Under the pieces are notes generated by a model. The model was not told the origin of the DNA. It saw nothing but the letters and a program-made list of their open reading frames with translations, and made no database searches. Of a stretch of DNA of 8,805 nucleotides, positions 1 through 5,842 are shown in pieces. The DNA lies in contig DMVN01000211.1 in assembly GCA_003476685.1 (NCBI GenBank), positions 1-8,805 on the forward strand, written 5' to 3'. Position 1 is the first letter of the stretch. Each line of letters begins with the position of its first letter. The position numbers and the translations under genes were made by a program. The DNA comes from Acidobacteriota bacterium (GTDB lineage: Bacteria; Acidobacteriota; Aminicenantia; Aminicenantales; Saccharicenantaceae).

Positions 1-17
1 TGCACTATGATTTCCAT
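1..17 (-). CDS. Start of an unidentified gene downstream of the ROK gene (cut by window edge)
   Basis: Reading minus from base 17 there is ATG followed by codons for E-I-I-V and then CA(n), so the visible peptide is MEIIV(H/Q). An AAGGAGGG stretch (28-35) lies inside the end of the ROK gene, about 10-12 nt before the ATG. This spacing is long but usable. The ROK stop is only 7 nt upstream, so the two genes would be cotranscribed. An ATG that overlaps the ROK stop (26-28) hits a stop after seven codons and is not a start. Five residues cannot identify a family. The opening resembles glucosamine-6-phosphate deaminase (NagB-like) N-termini, which would suit a ROK neighbour, but that is only a hint. 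Confidence 0.45.
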
Positions 18-24
18 GGTCCGG

Positions 25-1440
25 TCATCCCTCCTTTCTGATTTCGGGCAGGGTGGCGGCGGCCACCGCCTGTCCCACCCGGCGGCTTTTTTCATCGGTC
101 AGGTGGATTTCTATTTTTTCCCGGAGTTCCGGAAATTCCAGGGCCAGCACCCGCTCCGCTTCCTGCCTGATTAAATCACCCCCGGGGCCTGAGGTTACCC
201 GCCCCAGGATCATCAAAGTCTGGTAGTCATAGAAGAGGGAATAAAGCTGGGCCGTATACCCCAGGTAAATTCCGATATCCTGAAAAATGTTGATGGCCCG
301 GTCATCACCTTTTTCGGCCAGGGCCTGGATTCTCTTCAGCCTTTCTGGCAACCGTTCTTCTACGGCGAACTGGAAACCGGCAGCCAGGGCCAGCTTGTTC
401 ACCGCCTGCTGCGAAAAGTACATAGCGCCGACGCCACGGTCTCCGGACCATTCATCAACGGCTGCCTCCGGGTTGAGGTCGACCGGGGCAAAGGCCAGTT
501 CATCCAGCCACCCGGGCAGATGACCCTGCCGGTTCAGGTAACCGCCGGCCTCGCTCGAGCCCATGGCCAGGCCCAGGACCGCCGTCCGGTTCAGGCTGAG
601 ATAACCTGCCAGGGCGGTGACTTCTCCGTCATTGATAACTTCAAAGGGCACGCCCCATTCTTTCTGCAGCTCCAGGAAGAGATTCTTAACCCGTTTTTCG
701 AACAGCTCCCTGGGTACAGCCCGAAAAAGTGAAGCAATCCTGACCTGGTTGTTGATGTAAATCCCGGCGGCGCTGCCCCCGATAGCCTGAACCCGGGGCA
801 GATGGGAAGCGGCCAGTTTCAGTCCCTGTTGCAGGTGGCGATAATGATATTCCGGGTCGGGCTGTTCCTGCGGGCTCCAGGGAATTTCCTGGCTGAAGAC
901 CACCTGGCCTTCCTGAACGGCGGCCACTTTGAAATCGCTGGCCCCCAGGTCAAATCCCAGGCGACCGCCTTCAAAGTGCCCGCCCAGCACCAGGGGACTG
1001 TCAACTTCTTCAGGAAAAGAGCGGCCGCGCACCGCAGTAACTTGAAAAGGCTGTTCATAGACGGTACTCATCAAGTTGACATCGAATTTTCTCTCTCCCT
1101 CACTGGAGTAAAGCTCCTTGAGCCTGGAATACAGAATCTCTGGACCCTGGAAGTAAATCTTCCAGCCGCCTTTCTGCCACAGCAAGAATTTAACCAGCCT
1201 TTCCATGTAAACCTGGGTCAGCGGCAGCGTCTCCTCGGACAGGGGCAGAATTTTATCACGCCAGGTGGAGACGAGCTGGTTTTCCCTTTCCAGGGCCAGC
1301 CGGATTTCTTCCTGGCTGTTTCTGGCCTGTTCCCGGTACCAGGCCATGAATTTTCCGAGCGGCAGAAATTGGGGGTCATAGCGGGGCCTGATCCGGGGAC
1401 TAATTTCTTTTTCGATGGACTGGAAGATGTGATGGCTCAT
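25..1440 (-). CDS. ROK-family (sugar kinase/hexokinase-like) protein with N-terminal extension and no zinc motif
   Basis: The 471-aa protein carries an actin-like ATPase fold of the ROK type. The phosphate-1 loop LGFDLGAS is near residues 161-168, a catalytic-type Asp lies in VINDGEVTALAG (about 268-279), the phosphate-2 loop GLAMGSSEAGG is near 290-300, and an adenosine-type ILGRVTSGPGGDL is near 411-423. About 155 residues precede the ATPase core, making it longer than ordinary ROK kinases (about 300-320 aa). There is no helix-turn-helix that I can recognise in that extension. The CxCGxxGC zinc motif of typical ROK kinases is missing. Its place is taken by DEWSGDRGVGAMYFSQQ (about 329-345), and the whole chain has no cysteine. 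ATG at 1440 is chosen because GAGGTG (1447-1452) sits 6 nt before it; the upstream in-frame GTG is part of that ribosome-binding site. A sugar kinase is the family expectation; the substrate is unknown. Confidence 0.8.
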   Translation of the reverse strand: MSHHIFQSIEKEISPRIRPRYDPQFLPLGKFMAWYREQARNSQEEIRLALERENQLVSTWRDKILPLSEETLPLTQVYMERLVKFLLWQKGGWKIYFQGPEILYSRLKELYSSEGERKFDVNLMSTVYEQPFQVTAVRGRSFPEEVDSPLVLGGHFEGGRLGFDLGASDFKVAAVQEGQVVFSQEIPWSPQEQPDPEYHYRHLQQGLKLAASHLPRVQAIGGSAAGIYINNQVRIASLFRAVPRELFEKRVKNLFLELQKEWGVPFEVINDGEVTALAGYLSLNRTAVLGLAMGSSEAGGYLNRQGHLPGWLDELAFAPVDLNPEAAVDEWSGDRGVGAMYFSQQAVNKLALAAGFQFAVEERLPERLKRIQALAEKGDDRAINIFQDIGIYLGYTAQLYSLFYDYQTLMILGRVTSGPGGDLIRQEAERVLALEFPELREKIEIHLTDEKSRRVGQAVAAATLPEIRKEG

Positions 1441-1461
1441 TTCTGGCACCTCACAAAAAAA

Positions 1462-1490
1462 ATTATAACAGGATTCCCGGCCGATGACGA
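1462..1490 (-). promoter_or_regulatory. Promoter for the ROK gene (extended -10)
   Basis: On the minus strand, TGT precedes a perfect TATAAT (1462-1467), giving an extended -10. A TCGTCA (4/6 to TTGACA) lies at 1485-1490 with a 17-bp spacer. Transcription would begin near 1455, leaving a leader of about 15 nt that holds the GAGGTG site before ATG 1440. It would start only about 6 nt before the in-frame GTG at 1449, which supports the ATG start. Confidence 0.65.
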
Positions 1491-1561
1491 ATTAAATCTG
1501 CTATCGGGAGTGATAAAGCGAAGGAGATGCGTCTGGAGTTATCATTTGGTCAGAAAAACCA

Positions 1562-1598
1562 GATAAAAATATAGAAAATTTTTATTTAAGTTTTTATC
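1562..1598. repeat. AT-rich inverted repeat between divergent promoters
   Basis: GATAAAAA (1562-1569) is repeated inverted as TTTTTATC (1591-1598) with a 21-bp gap. Nested inside, TAAAAAT (1564-1570) is inverted as ATTTTTA (1578-1584) with a 7-bp gap. The A and T runs recur every 12-14 bp. The block lies upstream of both divergent promoters, so curved DNA, an UP-like element or a regulator site are all possible. It is too AT-only to be a firm RNA hairpin. Confidence 0.45.
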
Positions 1599-1627
1599 CG
1601 GGACCGATGATTTTAATCGTAACCGGA

Positions 1628-1656
1628 TTGACAGGAGAAGCTCCTTAAAATAGCAT
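1628..1656 (+). promoter_or_regulatory. Promoter for the EF-hand-loop protein gene
   Basis: A perfect TTGACA (1628-1633) is followed after 17 bp by TAGCAT (1651-1656, 4/6 to TATAAT). The start of transcription would fall near 1663, about 30 nt before ATG 1694 but only about 4 nt before the in-frame TTG at 1667. This is one reason to prefer the ATG as translation start. Confidence 0.55.
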
Positions 1657-1693
1657 AGGGATATTATTGCCAGATGAAGAACTGGTCAGGAAA

Positions 1694-3535
1694 ATGAGAC
1701 AAAAGAAACGATTGGCTTTTCCCGCTCTGTTAATCCTGGTCCTCGGGCTTTTCCTGCTGGCTGTGGCCTCGCCGCCAGCCCAGAAGAAAACGGTCCGGTC
1801 GCCAAGGCCGGGAGAAGAAGGTCGCGGTCCCTGGTGGATGAAGGCCACGGCCCTGACGCCCGAAGGCCGCCTGCCCAGCTTGAAATCCAGAAAATGGTGG
1901 AAAAAGACTCTGGAAATGAAACCAGGGGAGAGCCTGATGCTGGACGAGGGTGGCGAAGCCCGGGAACGGATGGCGGTCAGGCTGGAAAGTTATGCCCTGG
2001 AGGATGGCCGGACGGTTGAGGTTATGGTCTGGGTCATTGACGACGATGGCAATGACAGTCTCAAGGCCGGTGGTGACTTTCATGACGATTGTTATCTTTA
2101 TGACCTGAACCGGGATGGCCAGGTTGACCTGATGGTGGATTATGCCGATGAGAACGAGGATGGCCAGGCTGATTTTATGGAGGTCCGCTATTTCGAAAGG
2201 GGATACCTGGTCCGGGGCTGGTTCGGCTACGATTTTGAAAATATTGGTGAATTGCTGAAATTCAAAAACCCCCTGGAACTGATGGTTGAAAATTTTAGCC
2301 AGAACCTGAACGGCCAGAAACTTTATTTTAAGAATGTCTATGACCGGGCCAGCCGGAGCTGGCTGCCGGCCGAAGTTTGCCCCCTGGCCAGTTTTGACTT
2401 TAACGGAGACGGGTTGAGCGACCTGGTGGTCCGTTTCAACCTGGACCCGGAGTTAGCCGAGCCGGTGATTGGCAGCCTGGAAATCAGTTACGATGTCGAC
2501 CGCAGCAATAATCAGGACCATCCCTTTCACTATGACCTGGGCCTGGTACTGGTCGGCCAGCAACCATATGGTAAAGATGAATGCCGGATTTACTCCAGCA
2601 AGAGACGACCGCCCCAGGAAGTCTGTTCCATTCCTTACGACAAAATTCCCGGCTGGCTCAGGGACATAGAAGTCACGGCCGCTGGATTTTCCTGGAAGGA
2701 ATATCGCGATGAGACTCTGGAAAAAATCAAGGGCTGGCAGGAGCTGGAAGGGCAGGGGATAGGCTGGTCCTGGGAAAGGAAAAGACTGCCGCTGGCCTCA
2801 GCCAGCCGTCAGAAGTGGAATGTTCGCCGGGAGGTGGCTTCCAGGTCTGCCGCCCAGGTGGAGTTCTATTACAGCCCGGTTGACCAAAAAATCCATCTTC
2901 TGGGGGCCGAAGAAGGCTGGCTGCCGGTCGGTTACCTGGCCGGCCTGCCCCGGGTGGGGGAAATCCGTTATTTTGATACCGACGGCAACGGCTATTTTGA
3001 CCGCCGGGAAATCTACCTGGCTGCCAGCACCAGGCCGGTTCTGGTTCTGCCGCTGACTGAAAAAGGGAATATTAAACTGCCCTTTGATTTGAACCGGATT
3101 TCAGAATTTTATCTGACTGAAGTTCTGCCAGCTGCCCTGGCCAGGAGTGAAGCCTTGCTCCGGGCAATGGGAAAGATCCAGACTTATGACCCGCCGCCCG
3201 GTTTTTCAGAGGCCTGGAACCGGGCCGGGCCGAGCGAGAAACGTTATCTCCAGGATTTTAAGAGCCTGCTGGCCTTCATCAACCTGCGCGATCACCTCCT
3301 GACGGTAGTCAACCAAACCCTGTTTCAGGAATTATCGCGGGACAGTCAGGGACGCCCGCTGGGCGACCTGCATCCCCGGTTATTCCGGGATCCAAAGCAG
3401 GTAGGCCAGGGCCTCCCCTCGGACCAGGCCTGGAAACTGGCCAGGTTGTTAACCGAACTGGAACAGGCCTACGGACTCGGCCAGGTGGAACGGTTCGAAC
3501 AACTTATTGATCAGATCAAAGAGCTGGGCTGGTAA
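1694..3535 (+). CDS. Exported protein of unknown function with EF-hand/FG-GAP-like calcium loops
   Basis: I do not recognise the family of this 613-aa protein. It begins with a signal peptide: MRQKKR, a hydrophobic run to about residue 25, and an AVA|S signal-peptidase I site, so it should be secreted or surface-located. Four DxNxDG-type loops are visible: about 137-148 (DLNRDGQVDLMV), 152-163 (DENEDGQADFME), 235-246 (DFNGDGLSDLVV) and 428-439 (DTDGNGYFDRRE). The second and fourth end in Glu at position 12, the canonical EF-hand ligand; the first and third resemble FG-GAP/dockerin-style loops. Calcium binding is inferred from these. Four cysteines (about 133, 229, 297, 311) could form disulfides. 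The last 140 residues look helical, with no enzyme motif. ATG 1694 is preferred over an in-frame TTG at 1667, which would put nine mostly acidic or neutral residues before the basic n-region. The ribosome-binding site (CAGG, 3 nt away) is poor, so the start is not certain. Confidence 0.75.
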   Translation: MRQKKRLAFPALLILVLGLFLLAVASPPAQKKTVRSPRPGEEGRGPWWMKATALTPEGRLPSLKSRKWWKKTLEMKPGESLMLDEGGEARERMAVRLESYALEDGRTVEVMVWVIDDDGNDSLKAGGDFHDDCYLYDLNRDGQVDLMVDYADENEDGQADFMEVRYFERGYLVRGWFGYDFENIGELLKFKNPLELMVENFSQNLNGQKLYFKNVYDRASRSWLPAEVCPLASFDFNGDGLSDLVVRFNLDPELAEPVIGSLEISYDVDRSNNQDHPFHYDLGLVLVGQQPYGKDECRIYSSKRRPPQEVCSIPYDKIPGWLRDIEVTAAGFSWKEYRDETLEKIKGWQELEGQGIGWSWERKRLPLASASRQKWNVRREVASRSAAQVEFYYSPVDQKIHLLGAEEGWLPVGYLAGLPRVGEIRYFDTDGNGYFDRREIYLAASTRPVLVLPLTEKGNIKLPFDLNRISEFYLTEVLPAALARSEALLRAMGKIQTYDPPPGFSEAWNRAGPSEKRYLQDFKSLLAFINLRDHLLTVVNQTLFQELSRDSQGRPLGDLHPRLFRDPKQVGQGLPSDQAWKLARLLTELEQAYGLGQVERFEQLIDQIKELGW

Positions 3536-3565
3536 GAATTCCTGGCTCGGCTGATTATTTTTTTT
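3522..3565 (+). terminator. Rho-independent-type terminator of the EF-hand-loop gene
   Basis: In the plus-strand RNA, 3522-3532 pairs with 3542-3552 as an uninterrupted 11-bp stem (seven Watson-Crick pairs and four G-U wobbles) around a 9-nt loop that contains the gene's own stop codon. A run of eight U residues (3558-3565) starts 5 nt after the stem. In the opposite RNA the wobble pairs become A-C mismatches, so the hairpin works only for the plus gene. The U run is the lysine-codon tail of fbp read backwards. The gap between stem and U run is longer than ideal. Confidence 0.5.
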
Positions 3566-4541
3566 CTTTGAGGATGGCAGCCACTTCTTCCACCAGCTGG
3601 CGCGAGCCGAGATAAAGAGCCGTCCTCTGGTGGATGTGTTCTGGCTTGATTTCAAGAATAGACCGACCGTCTTCGTCAACCGCCAGGCCACCGGCTTCCC
3701 GGCACATAAAACTGACCACGGCCGCTTCATACATCAACCGCAGTTTCCCCTGCGGGTAGTTTTTTCTGGGGTCAGGATGATTGACGATGGCCGGGTAAAG
3801 GAAAAGCCCACCGTTGCTCAGGATGCGGTGGAAATCTCCGGCCAGGGCTCCAAGGTAACGGAACTGGTATTTCTTCTCGTTCCGGTCCAGCCAGTCCCTG
3901 ATTCCCCGGGCAAAGTAATCGCGGTGAGCCGAGTTGAAGGACAGCTCCCAGGTCCTGGGGTCGGAGGGCAGTTCCATACTGGTCGGTTTAACATAGTTCA
4001 TGGTCTCGTCAATGTGAAAGCGCCAGCAGCCGGCTTCCCGGAGGGCAATGGTGAAGGTTCCGGTCGGTATAACGAACATCCCGGCGGCGATGTAGTCCTG
4101 ACCGGCCCGCAGATGACCGTCTTCCGGGCCCTCCAGGTTTCTTTTGGCTACCCCGAACAGAAAGCCAACCCGCAGGTTGTGGGGAATATTGGAGGAGCCA
4201 TCCAGCGGGTCGTAATAAACGAAGTAACGCCCGGCCGCATTCATGGGAATGATTTCATCTTCTTCTTCGCTGACGGCGTAAATCACCCGGCCTGAACGGG
4301 CCAGGTAATGCTTGACCACCTCGTTGGCGATCTGGTCCAGCTTCATGACCTTTTCCCCCTGAATGTTGACCAGGCCGCTCAATCCCAGGTTGCCTCTCAG
4401 GGCCCCGGTCAGGTAATAGTGCTGAATTCTTTTAGCCGCGTTCAGGATGGAATTCATCAGGATCAGAAAGTGGTAGGTCCGGCCGTGTCTTTCCTGATGT
4501 TCCAGCAGAAAATCCATGAAAGTAATTTCAAAATTTAACAT
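3555..4541 (-). CDS. fbp: Class I fructose-1,6-bisphosphatase
   Basis: This 328-aa enzyme removes the 1-phosphate of fructose 1,6-bisphosphate in gluconeogenesis; it is cytoplasmic. The length fits class I (about 320-340 aa). Metal and substrate signatures are in place: NIQGEKVMKLD (59-69), SEEEDE (91-96), DPLDGSSNI (111-119), RYLGALAGDFHR (228-239), GKLRLMYE with the metal-ligand Glu (about 272), and HQR near 304-306. By alignment from memory to pig FBPase, the ligands E97, D118, D121 and E280 map to E92, D111, D114 and E272. The AMP-site segment GEMTQ of the animal enzyme maps to TYHFL, so AMP inhibition may be absent or different. GAGGTGG (4545-4551) precedes ATG 4541. yitT lies 108 bp upstream on the same strand. 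I see no terminator between them and only a very weak promoter candidate, so a shared transcript is possible. Confidence 0.96.
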   Translation of the reverse strand: MLNFEITFMDFLLEHQERHGRTYHFLILMNSILNAAKRIQHYYLTGALRGNLGLSGLVNIQGEKVMKLDQIANEVVKHYLARSGRVIYAVSEEEDEIIPMNAAGRYFVYYDPLDGSSNIPHNLRVGFLFGVAKRNLEGPEDGHLRAGQDYIAAGMFVIPTGTFTIALREAGCWRFHIDETMNYVKPTSMELPSDPRTWELSFNSAHRDYFARGIRDWLDRNEKKYQFRYLGALAGDFHRILSNGGLFLYPAIVNHPDPRKNYPQGKLRLMYEAAVVSFMCREAGGLAVDEDGRSILEIKPEHIHQRTALYLGSRQLVEEVAAILKEKK

Positions 4542-4649
4542 TCGCCACCTCTTGGTTTTCGGTCAGGCTCTTTAACTATCACAGGGGCAGGAAAAATTCA
4601 ACCGGAAAATAGCCACTGACCCAAACCGTGGGGACAATCAACGGGCGGC

Positions 4650-5534
4650 TCAGGTGGAATGGATCGGTTTGAAACCCTTGCCCAGGACTTCATAGGTATC
4701 GTTGATGATGACAAAAGCCTGGGGGTCAGTTTTCTTGATGAAAGATTTGAGCTCAGCCAGCTGCTTGCGATGGATGACGGTGATGATAATCTCGCCCTCG
4801 CGATTCAAGAAAAGGGAACGGGACTTGAGGGCACTGCCGCTGCGGTCGAGCCGGTTGATGATGAAATCAGCAATACGCTCGGTCTGGCTGGAAGTGATGA
4901 TGACCAGCTTGGAAAAGCTCCAGCCTTCCAGGACCAGGTCAATCACCTTGGAAGAGATGAACAGGACTATGTAACCATAAAGGGGAGCTTCCAGATTTTG
5001 GAAAACCAGCCCGGAAGCGGAAATGATGACGAAATCAGTCAGCATGATGCTGATGCCTACGGTCAGTCCGGTATATTTATTTAGAATCAGCCCGATGACA
5101 TCGGAGCCGCCGGTCGAGGCCTGGCCACGAAAGACCAGTCCCAGACCCAGTCCCAGCAGCAGGCCACCATAGATTGAAGCCAGCAACGGATTTTCGGTAC
5201 CCCGGGGTAAGCTGATAATTTCGTGAAACAGGTCGATTAGCAGAGAAGAGATCCCCATGCCGGCCAGAGTGGTCAGGACATACTTCCGTCCCAGGAAGCG
5301 GTAGCTCAGGAGCAGGACCGGGACGTTGAGTCCGATGATGAGCAGACCGACCGGAAGCTTAAACAGGTAATTGAGGATGATGGAGATGCCGGAGACTCCT
5401 CCGGGGACCAGATGGAAAGGAATCAGGAAAAGAGAATAGCCCAGGGCCATGATGGCCGAACCGACCAGGACGTACAGCATATTTTGGGCCATCTTTTTAA
5501 TAACTTCCGGCTGAGACAGAGTAACTGGTTTCAT
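4650..5534 (-). CDS. YitT-family membrane protein with C-terminal DUF2179 domain
   Basis: The 294-aa protein has hydrophobic segments through residue ~205 (about 5-6 predicted by eye), followed by a soluble DUF2179-type domain at about 208-289 that ends in FVIINDTYEVLGKGF. Family signatures include PGGVSGIS (about 44-51) after the first membrane segment and GQASTGGSDVIG (about 137-148) in the middle. Length and layout match the family. YitT proteins are inner-membrane proteins whose transported substrate, if any, is not established, so no function is claimed. ATG 5534 is chosen: GAGGG (5540-5544) lies 5 nt upstream, and the -35 of a strong promoter occupies the TTG at 5591 that would otherwise open the longest frame. 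fbp follows 108 bp downstream on the same strand. Confidence 0.9.
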   Translation of the reverse strand: MKPVTLSQPEVIKKMAQNMLYVLVGSAIMALGYSLFLIPFHLVPGGVSGISIILNYLFKLPVGLLIIGLNVPVLLLSYRFLGRKYVLTTLAGMGISSLLIDLFHEIISLPRGTENPLLASIYGGLLLGLGLGLVFRGQASTGGSDVIGLILNKYTGLTVGISIMLTDFVIISASGLVFQNLEAPLYGYIVLFISSKVIDLVLEGWSFSKLVIITSSQTERIADFIINRLDRSGSALKSRSLFLNREGEIIITVIHRKQLAELKSFIKKTDPQAFVIINDTYEVLGKGFKPIHST

Positions 5535-5562
5535 TTTTGCCCTCGATATGAAAATTTTTGAT

Positions 5563-5591
5563 TTTCTAACACAACTGCTGCTGGATGTCAA
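5563..5591 (-). promoter_or_regulatory. Promoter for yitT
   Basis: Minus-strand TTGACA (5586-5591) is perfect. The spacer is 17 bp, and the -10 is TAGAAA (5563-5568, 4/6) preceded by TGT, an extended -10 feature. Transcription would start near 5556, leaving about 22 nt before ATG 5534. A CAACTGC heptamer copy lies inside the spacer. Confidence 0.65.
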
Positions 5592-5647
5592 CGAGACGGC
5601 AGTTGGTCGGTGCCGCTATTAACCGGGCCAAATTAAAAAGGCAGTTG
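5572..5647. repeat. Three copies of heptamer GCAGTTG, candidate operator sites
   Basis: GCAGTTG occurs inverted at 5572-5578 (inside the spacer of the yitT promoter), direct at 5599-5605 (with an extra leading G), and direct at 5641-5647 (again GGCAGTTG), where it overlaps the upstream MFS promoter's -35. The two direct copies are 42 bp apart, about four helical turns. I found only one other copy, inside the MFS coding region at 6744-6750. The placement suggests binding sites for a regulator of both genes. Confidence 0.4.
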
Positions 5648-5672
5648 ATTTTTTTTCGAGTTATGCTATTAT
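5645..5672 (+). promoter_or_regulatory. Candidate upstream promoter (P1) for the MFS-nitroreductase operon
   Basis: TTGATT (5645-5650, 4/6) and TATTAT (5667-5672, 5/6) are separated by 16 bp, and TGC just before the -10 makes it extended. Transcription would begin near 5679, just before the GACTCTG hairpin, and would give a leader of about 165 nt. Confidence 0.5.
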
Positions 5673-5679
5673 CATATCG

Positions 5680-5771
5680 GACTCTGTTGTGCTGGCTGGG
5701 CAGAGTCAAAGGATACCCTCCTTCAATCATCCCCTTATATGAGATTTTCCCCTAACCCCAACAGCCAGCAC
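5680..5771 (+). promoter_or_regulatory. Hairpin with loop complementary to a downstream site: possible structured leader or paired operators
   Basis: GACTCTG (5680-5686) and CAGAGTC (5701-5707) form a perfect 7-bp stem with a 14-nt loop. Inside the loop, GTGCTGGCTG (5689-5698) is exactly complementary to CAGCCAGCAC (5762-5771), 63 bp away and 73 bp centre to centre (about seven turns). A small AAGGA/TCCTT stem (5709-5713, 5719-5723) lies between. As RNA this could be a loop-tail pseudoknot; as DNA it could be two inverted half-sites. I do not recognise a known riboswitch class. Confidence 0.35.
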
Positions 5772-5775
5772 CTTA

Positions 5776-5804
5776 TTTACAATCAGCCGGAATTAAGATA
5801 TTTT
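5776..5804 (+). promoter_or_regulatory. Candidate proximal promoter (P2) for the MFS-nitroreductase operon
   Basis: TTTACA (5776-5781, 5/6) and TATTTT (5799-5804, 4/6) are separated by 17 bp. Transcription would start near 5811, about 32 nt before ATG 5843. If P2 is the active promoter, the CAGCCAGCAC site sits just upstream of its -35, a position typical of activator sites. Confidence 0.45.
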
Positions 5805-5842
5805 TCTATTTCCAGATTTCAGGATTTGAGCTGGAAAAATCG

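Larger units (their letters stand above)
5535..5842. other. 308-bp divergent control region between yitT and the MFS gene
   Basis: There is no supportable gene here. It holds the yitT promoter, two candidate promoters toward the MFS gene, three GCAGTTG heptamers, and a hairpin with a matching downstream site, all listed separately. The part nearest the MFS start (5805-5842) is AT-rich and has only a weak ribosome-binding site. Confidence 0.7.

Noticed and set aside
802..1566. 254-codon plus-strand frame opposite the ROK gene
   Set aside because: It is antisense to a well-supported gene, low in recognisable motifs, and explained by codon bias of the real gene.
1529..1576. Short plus-strand frame (MRLELSFGQKNQIKI) after AAGGAG
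   Set aside because: The AAGGAG touches the ATG directly, leaving no spacing for initiation. At 15 codons, in an AT-rich gap, it has no other support.
3630..4295. 221-codon plus-strand frame opposite fbp
   Set aside because: It is antisense to a clearly conserved enzyme and has no family features or ribosome-binding site.
4575..4603. Possible fbp promoter: minus-strand TTGAAT, 17 bp, TAGTTA
   Set aside because: The -10 matches only two consensus positions; too weak to list as a feature, though an fbp-specific promoter cannot be excluded.
5663..5755. 30-codon plus-strand reading frame (MLLSYRTLL...) in the MFS leader, a possible leader peptide
   Set aside because: Its ATG overlaps the predicted -10 of P1 and lies upstream of the expected transcript start; there is no usable ribosome-binding site.
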